A stretch of 64,000 bases of DNA from Herbiconiux sp. SALV-R1. Its GTDB lineage: Bacteria; Actinomycetota; Actinomycetes; Actinomycetales; Microbacteriaceae. Location: the NCBI RefSeq assembly GCF_013113715.1, contig NZ_CP053344.1, positions 3,162,001 to 3,226,000 of the forward strand, in the 5' to 3' direction. Shown here piece by piece: positions 41,605-49,197 of the stretch; position 1 is the stretch's first letter, and each line of letters starts with the position of its first letter. The notes beneath the pieces are model-generated. The model was not told the DNA's origin. It saw nothing but the letters and a program-made list of their open reading frames with translations, and made no database searches. Position numbers and translations under genes: made by a program.

Positions 41605-42370
41605 CACCACGCCTGCCGACATCGCCGGACTCGACGACTTGGCGCGCCGCGCCCTCGCCCTGGTGACCCCGGGTTCGCGTGCCGTGCTCGGCATCGCGGG
41701 CAGCCCGGGCGCCGGCAAGACGACGCTGGCGAGCCGGCTCGCCGCGCGCGTGAACGAGCTGAACAAGGCAGCCGGCGGCCCCGGCGCACCGTTCGCGGCG
41801 CACGTGCCGATGGACGGCTACCACCTCGCCGAGTCGACGCTGAAGCGCCTCGGCCGCCTCGACCGCAAGGGCGCCATCGACACCTTCGACGGCTGGGGCT
41901 TCCTCGCCCTCCTCGGCCGGCTGAAGGCCGAGACCGACCACACGGTCTACGCGCCGAGCTTCGACCGCGCCATCGAGGAGCCCATCGCCGGCGAGATGGC
42001 GGTGGAGCCCGAGACCCAGCTGGTGATCGTGGAGGGCAACTACCTGCTCGTCGACGACGGGCCGTGGTCGGGCGTGAAGGCGCTGCTGTCGGAGTCGTGG
42101 TTCTGCGAGACGCCCGACGAGGTGCGGGTGTCGCGGCTCGTCGTGCGGCACGAGATCGGCGGGCGTTCACCTGAGGCCGCCCTGGCCTGGGCCGAGACGG
42201 TCGACGGCAAGAACGCGCTGCTCATCGAGTCGACAGCGCCGCGGGCCGATCTCGTGGTGTCGGGCGTCACGGGCGCGATCGTCTCGGGGGGCGTCGTCTC
42301 GGAGGCCGTCGTGTCGGAGGCTGTCGTGTCGGAGGCCGTCGTGTCGGGGGCGTCCATACCGGCAGAATGA
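41591..42370 (+). CDS. P-loop sugar/nucleoside kinase (FrcK-like)
   Basis: A 259-residue kinase of the phosphoribulokinase/uridine kinase/pantothenate kinase superfamily. Walker A GIAGSPGAGKTTLAS is at about residue 37, with VPMDGYHLAESTL (substrate Asp), TVYAPSFDRAIEEP and VIVEGNYLLVDD (Walker B). FrcK in the rhizobial fructose operon belongs here. The operon context points to phosphorylating the imported or epimerised ketose. The C-terminal 25 residues are repeats of VVSEA, encoded by a 15-bp tandem repeat, and lie beyond the fold. The GTG at 41591 overlaps the epimerase end. Confidence 0.85.
   Translation: MPHSDTTPADIAGLDDLARRALALVTPGSRAVLGIAGSPGAGKTTLASRLAARVNELNKAAGGPGAPFAAHVPMDGYHLAESTLKRLGRLDRKGAIDTFDGWGFLALLGRLKAETDHTVYAPSFDRAIEEPIAGEMAVEPETQLVIVEGNYLLVDDGPWSGVKALLSESWFCETPDEVRVSRLVVRHEIGGRSPEAALAWAETVDGKNALLIESTAPRADLVVSGVTGAIVSGGVVSEAVVSEAVVSEAVVSGASIPAE
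42293..42352 (+). repeat. 15-bp tandem repeat in the kinase 3' end
   Basis: Four copies of a 15-bp unit like GTCGTGTCGGAGGCC (42293, 42308, 42323, 42338), encoding VVSEA three times then VVSGA. Unit changes keep the reading frame. Confidence 0.9.
42363..42368 (+). promoter_or_regulatory. Possible -10 of the amidohydrolase gene
   Basis: CAGAAT, then six bases, then the ATG at 42375; inside the last kinase codons. Read-through from locus A is also possible. Confidence 0.35.
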
Positions 42371-42374
42371 GCGC

Positions 42375-44195
42375 ATGGATCGCGCGCTCGCCCGTCAGAC
42401 CGTCTTCACCGGCGGGTCGTTCTTCACGGCGGGGATGACCCGCAGCTCCTCGGGGGCTGTGCTGGTGCGCGACGGGCGCATCCTCGCCGTCGGCTCGCCC
42501 GACGAGGTCGAGGCCGCCGCGCAGGCCGATACCGCGGGCGGCCCGGCGCCGTCGCCGGGTGACACGGAGCGCGTCGACCTCCGGGGCCGGCTCGTGCTGC
42601 CGGGGTTTCAGGACTCGCACGTGCATCCTGCCCCCGCCGGCCTCGAGATGCTGCAGTGCGACCTCACCTCGGCCGAGTCCGCCGACGAGGCGCTGGCCAT
42701 CGTGCGGCGCTACGCCGCCGACACGCCGGGAGAGTGGCTGTTCGGCGGCGGCTGGAGCATGGACCACTTCGCCGGCGGCACCCCGCATCGACGGATGCTC
42801 GACACGGTCACCGGCGACCGTCCCGCGTACTTCATGAGTCGCGACCACCACAGCGCCTGGGTCAACACCGCGGCACTCGAGCGCGCGGGCATCACGGCGC
42901 AGACCATCGACCCCGCCGACGGGAAGTTCGAGCGCGACGCCGACGGTAGCCCGAGCGGAACCGTGCACGAGGGCGCGCTGAGCCTGTTCGAGCACGTCAA
43001 GCCACTCCCCGACGACGATCTGGCCTACCGGGGCCTGCTCGCCGCGCAAGACCACCTGCTCGCGCTCGGCATCACCGGGTGGCAAGACGCGCTCGTCGGC
43101 GAGGGCCTCGGTTTCGGCGACGCCCTCCCCCTCTATCTGCGGGGCGTCGAGGAGGGCTCGCTGCTCGCCAGGGTGACGGGAGCGCTGTGGTGGAATCGCG
43201 ACGCGGGTCTCGAGCAGCTCGACTCGCTCATCGAACGGCGGGAGCGGGCTGCGGCTCTCGGGCGGCCCGAGCTGTTCGCCGCCGACACGGTGAAGATGAT
43301 GCTCGACGGCATCGTCGAGAACCACACGGCGTCGATCCACGGGCGCTACGCGGTGCCGGGGCTGGCGGCGGAGGCGGCGTCGGGCCTCGACTTCATCACC
43401 CCTGAGCATCTCGCCGCGTACGTGGCGGCGCTCGACGGCGAGGGGTTCTCGGTGCACTTCCACGCGCTGGGGGATCGGGCGGTGAGTCAGGCGCTGGATG
43501 CGCTGGCTGCGGTGGCGGGGTCGGCCGGGGCGGTCGGGGCGGCCGGGCTGGCTGGCGCGGCCGGGCTGGCCGGGTCGGCCGGGGCTCCCGGGTGGGCGGG
43601 GTCTGCCGGGTCGGCTGGGGTTCCCGGTTCTGCTGGGGCGGCTGCGGCTCCCGGCGTTCGCGAGCGGTCGGAGCGGCGGCACCAGCTCGCCCATCTGCAG
43701 ATGGTGGCCGACGCCGACATCGCACGCTTCGCATCCGTCGGTGCCATCGCAAACGTTCAGGCGTTCTGGGCGCGCACCGACGACCAGCTGCGCGACCTCT
43801 GCCTGCCCATCCTTCCCGCGGGCGCCCGGGAGCGGTCGTACCCGTTCGGCAGGCTCGCCCGAGCCGGTGCCGCGCTGGCCTTCGGCAGCGACTGGCCGGT
43901 GTCGAGCGCGTACCCGCTCGACGCCGTGCAGGTGGCCGTGACCCGCACCGGTTTCGGCGCCGAACCCGAGCCGCTCGGGGGCGACCGCGACAAACTCGAC
44001 CTGGCCACGGCGCTGGCGGGCTACACGGCGGGCAGCGCGCACGCCAACGGACGGGGCGACAGCACGGGCCGCCTGGTGCCGGGCTACCTGGCCGACCTCG
44101 TGGTACTCGACCGCGACCCGTTCGACGGAGAGGCGTCGCGCATCGCGGAGGCGCGAGTGGCGTCGACGTGGATCGGCGGGGCGCGAGTGCACTGA
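42375..44195 (+). CDS. YtcJ-type amidohydrolase
   Basis: A 606-residue metal-dependent hydrolase of the amidohydrolase-3 group (YtcJ, N-substituted formamide deformylase). LVLPGFQDSHVHPAPAG gives the HxH zinc pair, VKMMLDGIVENHTAS the lysine/glutamate region, and VHFHALGDRAVSQA the third metal His. FGSDWPVSSAYPLDA gives the catalytic Asp, and VPGYLADLVVLDRDPF closes the fold. Between the FHALGDRAV helix and the HQLAHLQMV strand sits a Gly/Ala/Pro-rich insert of about 50 residues (43509-43662) not expected in the family. Substrate unknown. It starts four bases after the kinase stop. Confidence 0.88.
   Translation: MDRALARQTVFTGGSFFTAGMTRSSSGAVLVRDGRILAVGSPDEVEAAAQADTAGGPAPSPGDTERVDLRGRLVLPGFQDSHVHPAPAGLEMLQCDLTSAESADEALAIVRRYAADTPGEWLFGGGWSMDHFAGGTPHRRMLDTVTGDRPAYFMSRDHHSAWVNTAALERAGITAQTIDPADGKFERDADGSPSGTVHEGALSLFEHVKPLPDDDLAYRGLLAAQDHLLALGITGWQDALVGEGLGFGDALPLYLRGVEEGSLLARVTGALWWNRDAGLEQLDSLIERRERAAALGRPELFAADTVKMMLDGIVENHTASIHGRYAVPGLAAEAASGLDFITPEHLAAYVAALDGEGFSVHFHALGDRAVSQALDALAAVAGSAGAVGAAGLAGAAGLAGSAGAPGWAGSAGSAGVPGSAGAAAAPGVRERSERRHQLAHLQMVADADIARFASVGAIANVQAFWARTDDQLRDLCLPILPAGARERSYPFGRLARAGAALAFGSDWPVSSAYPLDAVQVAVTRTGFGAEPEPLGGDRDKLDLATALAGYTAGSAHANGRGDSTGRLVPGYLADLVVLDRDPFDGEASRIAEARVASTWIGGARVH
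43509..43662 (+). repeat. Gly/Ala/Pro low-complexity insert in the amidohydrolase
   Basis: In-frame stretch dominated by GGGGTCGGC/GGGCTGGC-like words, encoding AGSAG, AGLAG and PGWAG units. It forms a surface loop between the conserved strands, as judged from the intact motifs on both sides. Confidence 0.75.
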
Positions 44196-44220
44196 GCGCA
44201 CGCGCACCGGTGGGGGCGGA

Positions 44221-45075
44221 TCAGGCCGGCTGGTGCGACCCGCTCAGGCGTTGGGCGCCGAGCACGGTGAGCAGGGCGAGCTTCTCTGCGCTCGGGGTGC
44301 CCGGGGTGGCGGTGAACACGAGCAGCGACTGCCACTGATCGGGGTCGAGCACCACCTGGCAGTGCAGCGAGAGCTCGCCCACTTCGGGATGCACGAAGCG
44401 CTTCTCGTCGGTGTACCGCAGGCCCACGCCGCCGAGCTCCCACACCGTCCGGAACTCCTCGCTCTCGTCGAGCAGCCGGTCGACCAGGGCCGCGACCTCC
44501 GACCCCGGCCCGGCTTGAGCCGCCGCGGCACGCAGCTGCGCGGCGCGCACCCGGCTGTGGTGCTCATGGTCGTCGGCCGGGTAGATCGCCCTCGAGGCGG
44601 GATCGGTGAACCACCGGTAGAAGCCGCTCCTGGCCGGCCCGGTGTGGTGGGTCTGCCTGCCGAGCAGGGCGACGGCGGAGTCGGTCTGCACCAGCGTCTC
44701 GCCGAGCGAGCCGAGAATCTCGGCGGGCGTGTCGGCGAGGCGGTCGAGGATGCGCATGAGCCCTGGACTCACATGCTCACTCGACTGCGCCCGCCCGGGA
44801 GGCCGGTGGCCGGCGAGCAGGAAGAGGTGGTCGCGCTCGGCCAGGGTGAGCCGGAGGCCGCGGGCGAGGGCCGCCACCATCTGCTCGCTGGGCTGCAGAC
44901 CGGAGCCGCGTTCGAGGCGGGCGAGATAGTCGGCCGACATGCCCGAGAGCTCGGCGACCTCCTCGCGCCGGAGCCCGCTGGTGCGGCGTCTTGGCCCGCG
45001 GCGCAGGCCCACGTCTTCCGGCTGAAGTGCTGCTCGACGGGTGCGTACGAAGTCTCCGAATGCGGCGGTGTCCAC
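44221..45075 (-). CDS. XRE-type regulator with MmyB-like ligand-binding domain
   Basis: A 284-residue regulator. The HTH_XRE domain is at about 5-85 (RREEVAELSGMSADYLARLE, preceded by RRTSGL). A PAS-like MmyB domain follows (VQTDSAVALLG; FYRWFTDPASRAIYPADD; HPEVGELSLHCQVV; LLVFTATPGTPSAEKL). MmyB-like regulators in actinomycetes commonly lie opposite a short-chain dehydrogenase gene, as here, and bind fatty-acid-like ligands. The GTG at 45075 is preceded by GAGAGT and six bases (leaderless). A candidate operator lies at 45102-45134. Confidence 0.88.
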   Translation of the reverse strand: MDTAAFGDFVRTRRAALQPEDVGLRRGPRRRTSGLRREEVAELSGMSADYLARLERGSGLQPSEQMVAALARGLRLTLAERDHLFLLAGHRPPGRAQSSEHVSPGLMRILDRLADTPAEILGSLGETLVQTDSAVALLGRQTHHTGPARSGFYRWFTDPASRAIYPADDHEHHSRVRAAQLRAAAAQAGPGSEVAALVDRLLDESEEFRTVWELGGVGLRYTDEKRFVHPEVGELSLHCQVVLDPDQWQSLLVFTATPGTPSAEKLALLTVLGAQRLSGSHQPA

Positions 45076-45101
45076 TTCTCCACTCTCGCCCTTTGCGCGC
45101 A

Positions 45102-45134
45102 GGTTATCCACTGATCGTGACTCCACGGATAACC
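45102..45134. promoter_or_regulatory. Inverted repeat between XRE and SDR genes
   Basis: GGTTATCC (45102-45109) and GGATAACC (45127-45134) are perfect inverted arms separated by 17 bp, in the 144-bp divergent gap. Candidate binding site of the XRE regulator. Confidence 0.55.
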
Positions 45135-45219
45135 CTGTCCTGGTTGCGCCCCACGATGTGGGTTGTACTCGAAGGGCGGGTGCACACCGCCACCCGGTAC
45201 CGACCAGAAAGCGAGAGCC

Positions 45220-45969
45220 GTGAACATCCAAGGACACACGATCTTCATCCCCGGGGCGACCTCGGGCATCGGCCTGGGCCTCGCCCAGCGACTGCAGGCC
45301 GCGGGCAACACCGTCATCGTGGGCGGCCGCCGCGCCGAGCTGCTCGCTGAGATCGTCGAGCAGAACCCCGGGCTCGAGGCGCAGGTCATCGACACCACCG
45401 ACCCCGACTCGATCGCCGAGGCCTTCCGCGCCGTCACCGCCGCCCACCCCGAGCTCGACGTGCTCGTGGCGATGGCCGGCATCATGCTGCCCGAGAACCT
45501 GCGCGACCCCGCCTTCCTCGAGGTCGCCGAGCGCACCGTCGAGACGAACCTGCTCGGCCCGATCAGGCTCGTCGCGGCGTTCCTCCCCCACCTGCTCGAG
45601 CAGCCGTCCGCCGCTGTGCTCACCGTGTCGTCGGGCCTCGCCTTCGTACCGCTGCCCGCCACCCCCACCTACAGCGCCACGAAGGCGGCGATCCACTCCT
45701 TCACCGACTCGATGCGGGTGCAACTCGCCGACACCTCCGTGCAGGTCATCGAGCTCGCGCCCCCCGCCACGCAGACCACCCTCATGAACCTCAAAGACAA
45801 CCCCCACGCCATGCCTCTCAACGACTACCTCGACGAGACCATGCGACTGCTCGAAACGGAGCCCGAAGCGGAGCAGATCCTCGTCGAACGGGTCAAGCGC
45901 CAACGCTTCGCCGAGGCCGACGGCCGCTACGCCGAAGTCCTCGCCGCCCAAAGCACCCGCCCCAACTGA
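45220..45969 (+). CDS. Short-chain dehydrogenase (DltE-like SDR)
   Basis: A 249-residue classical SDR. The cofactor motif is GATSGIGLGLAQRL (TGxxxGxG form), with NAG-equivalent AMAGIM, Ser in TVSSGLAFVP, and YSATKAA with Tyr and Lys. It resembles the DltE/YdfG group of unknown natural substrate. The GTG at 45220 has AGAAAG upstream, and earlier in-frame codons lack a ribosome site. Divergent from the MmyB-like regulator, its likely controller. Confidence 0.9.
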   Translation: MNIQGHTIFIPGATSGIGLGLAQRLQAAGNTVIVGGRRAELLAEIVEQNPGLEAQVIDTTDPDSIAEAFRAVTAAHPELDVLVAMAGIMLPENLRDPAFLEVAERTVETNLLGPIRLVAAFLPHLLEQPSAAVLTVSSGLAFVPLPATPTYSATKAAIHSFTDSMRVQLADTSVQVIELAPPATQTTLMNLKDNPHAMPLNDYLDETMRLLETEPEAEQILVERVKRQRFAEADGRYAEVLAAQSTRPN

Positions 45970-46047
45970 CCCGCCCCACCGCCCCCACCCCGCCGAGACC
46001 GCAGGCCCCACCCCGAGGTGCACGACGCGCAGAGGGGGCGCCCGAAC

Positions 46048-46053
46048 TAGAGT
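46048..46053 (+). promoter_or_regulatory. -10 element of the GNAT gene
   Basis: TAGAGT, then seven bases, then the ATG at 46061. A GGAGG lies one base before the ATG, too close to serve as a normal ribosome site, so a leaderless start is favoured. Confidence 0.5.
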
Positions 46054-46060
46054 CGGAGGC

Positions 46061-46585
46061 ATGTCGTCGCAGCAGGGGTTCGTCGTGAGGCGCACCACCG
46101 AGGCCGACTGGGCCGAGGTGCGCGCACTCCGGCTCGAGATGCTCGCCGACACCCCGCTCGCCTACCTCGAGACCCTCGAGCACGCGGAGCGCCGCTCCGA
46201 GGCCGAGTGGCGGGCGTGGGCGCGCGAGGGCTCGTCGGCGTCGTCGATCACGGTGGCCGCCATCACCGACGACGGCCGCTGGGTCGGCACGATGCTGTCG
46301 AAGGTGCCCCTCCGGTCGCCGGCTGCCTTCCTGTACGGCGTGTACGTCGCGCCGTCTCACCGCGGGCGGGCGGCGGGCGTGACGGATGCGCTCCTCACCG
46401 AGATCGAGAACTGGGCCGCCGACCGCGGCGAGACCCTCAGCCTCGAGGTGCACGAACACAACGCGCGCGCCATCGCGGCCTACCGTGCCCGCGGCTTCGT
46501 CGAGACCGGCTCCACCCGCCCCTACCCCCTCGACCGCACCACACGCGAACTCGAGATGCGCAAGCGGCTCCTCCCCAGGCGCTGA
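46061..46585 (+). CDS. GNAT family N-acetyltransferase
   Basis: A 174-residue acetyl-CoA-dependent acyltransferase. The acetyl-CoA loop is LYGVYVAPSHRGRAAGVTDAL (V-x-x-x-x-R-G-x-A pattern), followed by the C-terminal strand LSLEVHEHNARAIAAYRARGFVETG, typical of the RimI/SpeG fold. The N-terminal FVVRRTTEADWAEVRALRLEML is the usual first strand-helix. Substrate not predictable. It converges with the MacB-like permease gene across the GACCGCG repeat field. Confidence 0.88.
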   Translation: MSSQQGFVVRRTTEADWAEVRALRLEMLADTPLAYLETLEHAERRSEAEWRAWAREGSSASSITVAAITDDGRWVGTMLSKVPLRSPAAFLYGVYVAPSHRGRAAGVTDALLTEIENWAADRGETLSLEVHEHNARAIAAYRARGFVETGSTRPYPLDRTTRELEMRKRLLPRR

Positions 46586-47137
46586 GCACCCCACCACCCG
46601 CGACCTCGACGTGCGGAACAGTTCGCGTCAGCGCAGTGAGCGCGGGGCGATTCCTCCACCCCCTGCCGCGGATCGAGGCGCTCGACGCCGGAGCTCCGGA
46701 TGCGAGGTGGAGGAGTCCTCGCGACCGCGGCTCCCATCCCCGCGCGTGGCGGCGGTGTGGGTGCCGCGGACGGGTCGTGGTCACCGCGTCTGCGACTCCA
46801 CGACCGCAGGTCGCGACCGCGAGGCGCGACTTGCTAGCCGCAACTGCGACCGTAGGGCGCGTCCATAACCGCGACGCTCGACCGCGGGCACGTGGGCCTC
46901 GGGTCACGACCCCGACCGCGATCTGCGGCTGTGAAGAGGGACCCCGACCGCGGGCCGCGAACGCGAGACGCGACCGCGGGAGGCAGGACGCTGGGCGCGG
47001 CGCGGGCCGTGTACGCAGATCGCGGTACGACCGCGGGCCGCGGAGCGCGACCCTGACCGCGGGCTGCGGCGTGCGGGCCGCGAGACACGACCGCGAGGCA
47101 CGACCGCGGCGCGCGGCGCGGGCACCCGGGCCGCCGC
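46586..47137. repeat. Gene-free field of GACCGCG direct repeats
   Basis: A 552-bp gap between two convergent genes without a credible gene. The left 140 bp hold an inverted repeat (TCCTCCACC 46652-46660 with GGTGGAGGA 46706-46714) around a 12-bp palindrome CCGGAGCTCCGG (46688-46699), a possible terminator for the GNAT gene. From 46723 to 47108, GACCGCG occurs ten times exactly, all in the same orientation (46723, 46815, 46880, 46914, 46946, 46972, 47029, 47055, 47089, 47102), plus near copies. Spacing is irregular, 13-92 bp. Confidence 0.8.
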
Positions 47138-48388
47138 TCAGTAGCGGATGGCGTCGATGACCTTGACGCGCACGGCGACGAGGGCGGGGAGGAGCCCGGC
47201 GAGGGCGCCGACCGCGGTGGCGGCGATGAGACCCAGCACGGCGGCATCGACCGGGAACGGCGGGAAGTCGGTGACCATGCCCTGCCCGACGAAGTCGTGC
47301 ATCATGGGCGACTGCACGATGAGCACCGCCGCCACCACCCCCGCGGCGCCCGCCGCCACGGTGGCCACGACGCTCTCCATCATGACCGCGAAGAACACCC
47401 GCCCGGCGGTGGCGCCGAAGCTCCGCCTGATGCCGATCTCGCGCACCCGCTGCTTCACCGTCACGAGCGCGATGTTCACGAGGCCCAGCGCACCGAGCAG
47501 CAGCACCAGCACGGCGATGCCGCCGACGATGAGCTTGGTGACGAGGAACGGGTCGTCGCCGTATTGCGCGTAGTCCTGCCGGTTCACGTCGACCTGCACA
47601 CCCTCGCCGAGGGCCGCCGTGAAGTCGCGCTTGACCAGGGAGGTGAGCTGGTCGGAGATCTCGGGCGGCACCCACATCTCGTACTGCGTCTGACCACCAC
47701 CGCCGAACGGGTCGGATGACGCGCCCCCTCCGGCCGGGTCGGCAGCCTGGATGGCCTGCAGCTGGTCGGCGAGCATGTACATCGACGGCTCGGTCTCCCA
47801 CGTCGCCACCGGGTACACCCCGACGACGACGGCCTTCGTGCCCTTGTCTCCGCCGAGCATCACGGTCGGATGGGTGCCGAGGTCGGGCCGGCCCAGCCTG
47901 TCCCAGAAGATCTCGTTCACCACGAGCGCGGGGGCGAGCCGCTCGGTGTCGGCGGCGGTGAACCACGAGCCCTCGGTGATGCGCACCCGGTGCATCTCAC
48001 CGTAGGGCTGGTCGACGGCCTGCGCTCCCACCTGTACACCGCCGGTGACGAACGGCACCAGCTGGCTCGACTGCATGACCCGGCTGGCGTAGTCGACCTT
48101 GTAGCGTGAGACGGTCTCGGCCCAGGTCGCGTCCATGGTCTCGGCGTCGATCTGACTGCCGTCGTTCGTGTAGGCGTACACGTAGAGGGTCGCAGGCCGC
48201 CCGCTCGAGCGCTCGCTCAGCTCTTCGTTGGCCTGCTGCACGATGGCGCCGAGCGCCACCACGGTGGTGAGCGAGCACACCGCGACGGCGACGCCGATGA
48301 GCGAGAGCAGCACCCGGGTGCGATGCACCCTGAGTTCCTGCCACGCCTCGAGCACCGCTCCCACGAGGCTCGTCAGCGCGCGCTTCAT
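47138..48388 (-). CDS. MacB-like FtsX-domain ABC transporter permease
   Basis: A 416-residue permease with MacB topology: helix 1 (RVLLSLIGVAVAVCSLTTVVAL), a large external domain (about 50-275), then three C-terminal helices in an FtsX domain (KLIVGGIAVLVLLLGALGLVN; REIGIRRSFGATAGRVFFAVM). MacB-type pumps are mechanotransmitters that push substrates outward with an adaptor. The ATG overlaps the ATPase stop by 4 bp. Last gene of the adaptor-ATPase-permease operon. Substrate unknown; peptides or antibiotics are usual for the type. Confidence 0.92.
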   Translation of the reverse strand: MKRALTSLVGAVLEAWQELRVHRTRVLLSLIGVAVAVCSLTTVVALGAIVQQANEELSERSSGRPATLYVYAYTNDGSQIDAETMDATWAETVSRYKVDYASRVMQSSQLVPFVTGGVQVGAQAVDQPYGEMHRVRITEGSWFTAADTERLAPALVVNEIFWDRLGRPDLGTHPTVMLGGDKGTKAVVVGVYPVATWETEPSMYMLADQLQAIQAADPAGGGASSDPFGGGGQTQYEMWVPPEISDQLTSLVKRDFTAALGEGVQVDVNRQDYAQYGDDPFLVTKLIVGGIAVLVLLLGALGLVNIALVTVKQRVREIGIRRSFGATAGRVFFAVMMESVVATVAAGAAGVVAAVLIVQSPMMHDFVGQGMVTDFPPFPVDAAVLGLIAATAVGALAGLLPALVAVRVKVIDAIRY

Positions 48389-49197
48389 TCCGCACCCCCT
48401 GCGATGGCCGACGGATGCGCCTCCAGGGCACGAGCATCCGTCGCCACCGCAGCCGCCCCCGCAGTCACAGCACGAGAATCCGCCGCCCCCGCAGTCACGG
48501 CACGAGCATCCGCCTCCCCCGCCCGCGTCAGCACCCCGCGCTCGAGCAGGTAGTGGTCGCGCGACCGCTCCGCGATCGCCGGATCGTGCGTGATCACCAC
48601 GAGCGCAGCCCCCGTGCTCGTCGCCACCTCGTCGATGAGCTCCATGACGCTCTGCCCGGTGTCGAGGTCGAGCGCACCGGTGGGCTCGTCGGCGAGGATG
48701 AGGCTCGGCCCGCGCACCAGTGACCTGGCGATCGCCACCCGCTGCTGCTCACCGCCCGACAGGCGGTCGGGCATGCTCTCGAGGCGGTGCCCGAGTCCCA
48801 CCTGCTCGAGCATCTCGGCGGCGAGCGCCTTGCGGCGCCAGAACTGCCGGCCCTCGGCGTAGTGCAGCGGCATCGCCACGTTCTCGAGCGCGGTGCGCCC
48901 GGCGAGCAGGTTGAACTGCTGGAAGACGAAGCCGATGCGGGCTCCCCGCACCCGGTCGCGTGCGGCGCCGGAGTACGACTTCACGGGCTTGCCGTCGAAC
49001 TCGAGCGTGCCGCTCGTCGGCAGGTCGAGGAGGCCCATGAGGTTGAGCAGCGTCGACTTTCCCGAGCCGGAGCGGCCGACGATCGAGATGCGGTCTCCGG
49101 GTTCGACGGTGAGGGTGACCCCGTTGAGGATGGTGAGCGCCGGCTGGTCGGGCGGCAGCACCGTTCTGGTCACCTCGTCGAGTCGCAGCAGGCTCAC
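48385..49197 (-). CDS. MacB/LolD-type ABC transporter ATP-binding protein
   Basis: A 270-residue ATPase. Walker A GRSGSGKST (about 42), Q-loop FVFQQFNLLAGRTALENV, signature DRLSGGEQQRVAIARSL, Walker B LILADEPTGALD and switch VVITHDP are intact, with the LolD/MacB wording. About 45 residues after the fold are an Ala-rich repeat (ARAVTAGAADSRAVTAGAAA), with no known role. The GTG start overlaps the adaptor stop (GTGA), and the stop overlaps the permease start. Confidence 0.92.
   Translation of the reverse strand: MSLLRLDEVTRTVLPPDQPALTILNGVTLTVEPGDRISIVGRSGSGKSTLLNLMGLLDLPTSGTLEFDGKPVKSYSGAARDRVRGARIGFVFQQFNLLAGRTALENVAMPLHYAEGRQFWRRKALAAEMLEQVGLGHRLESMPDRLSGGEQQRVAIARSLVRGPSLILADEPTGALDLDTGQSVMELIDEVATSTGAALVVITHDPAIAERSRDHYLLERGVLTRAGEADARAVTAGAADSRAVTAGAAAVATDARALEAHPSAIAGGAE

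Noticed and set aside
46723-47966. Open frames within the GACCGCG repeat field
   Set aside because: All are Arg/Asp/Gly-rich repeats in several frames with no start signal; none continues into a recognisable domain except by running antisense to the MacB-like permease.
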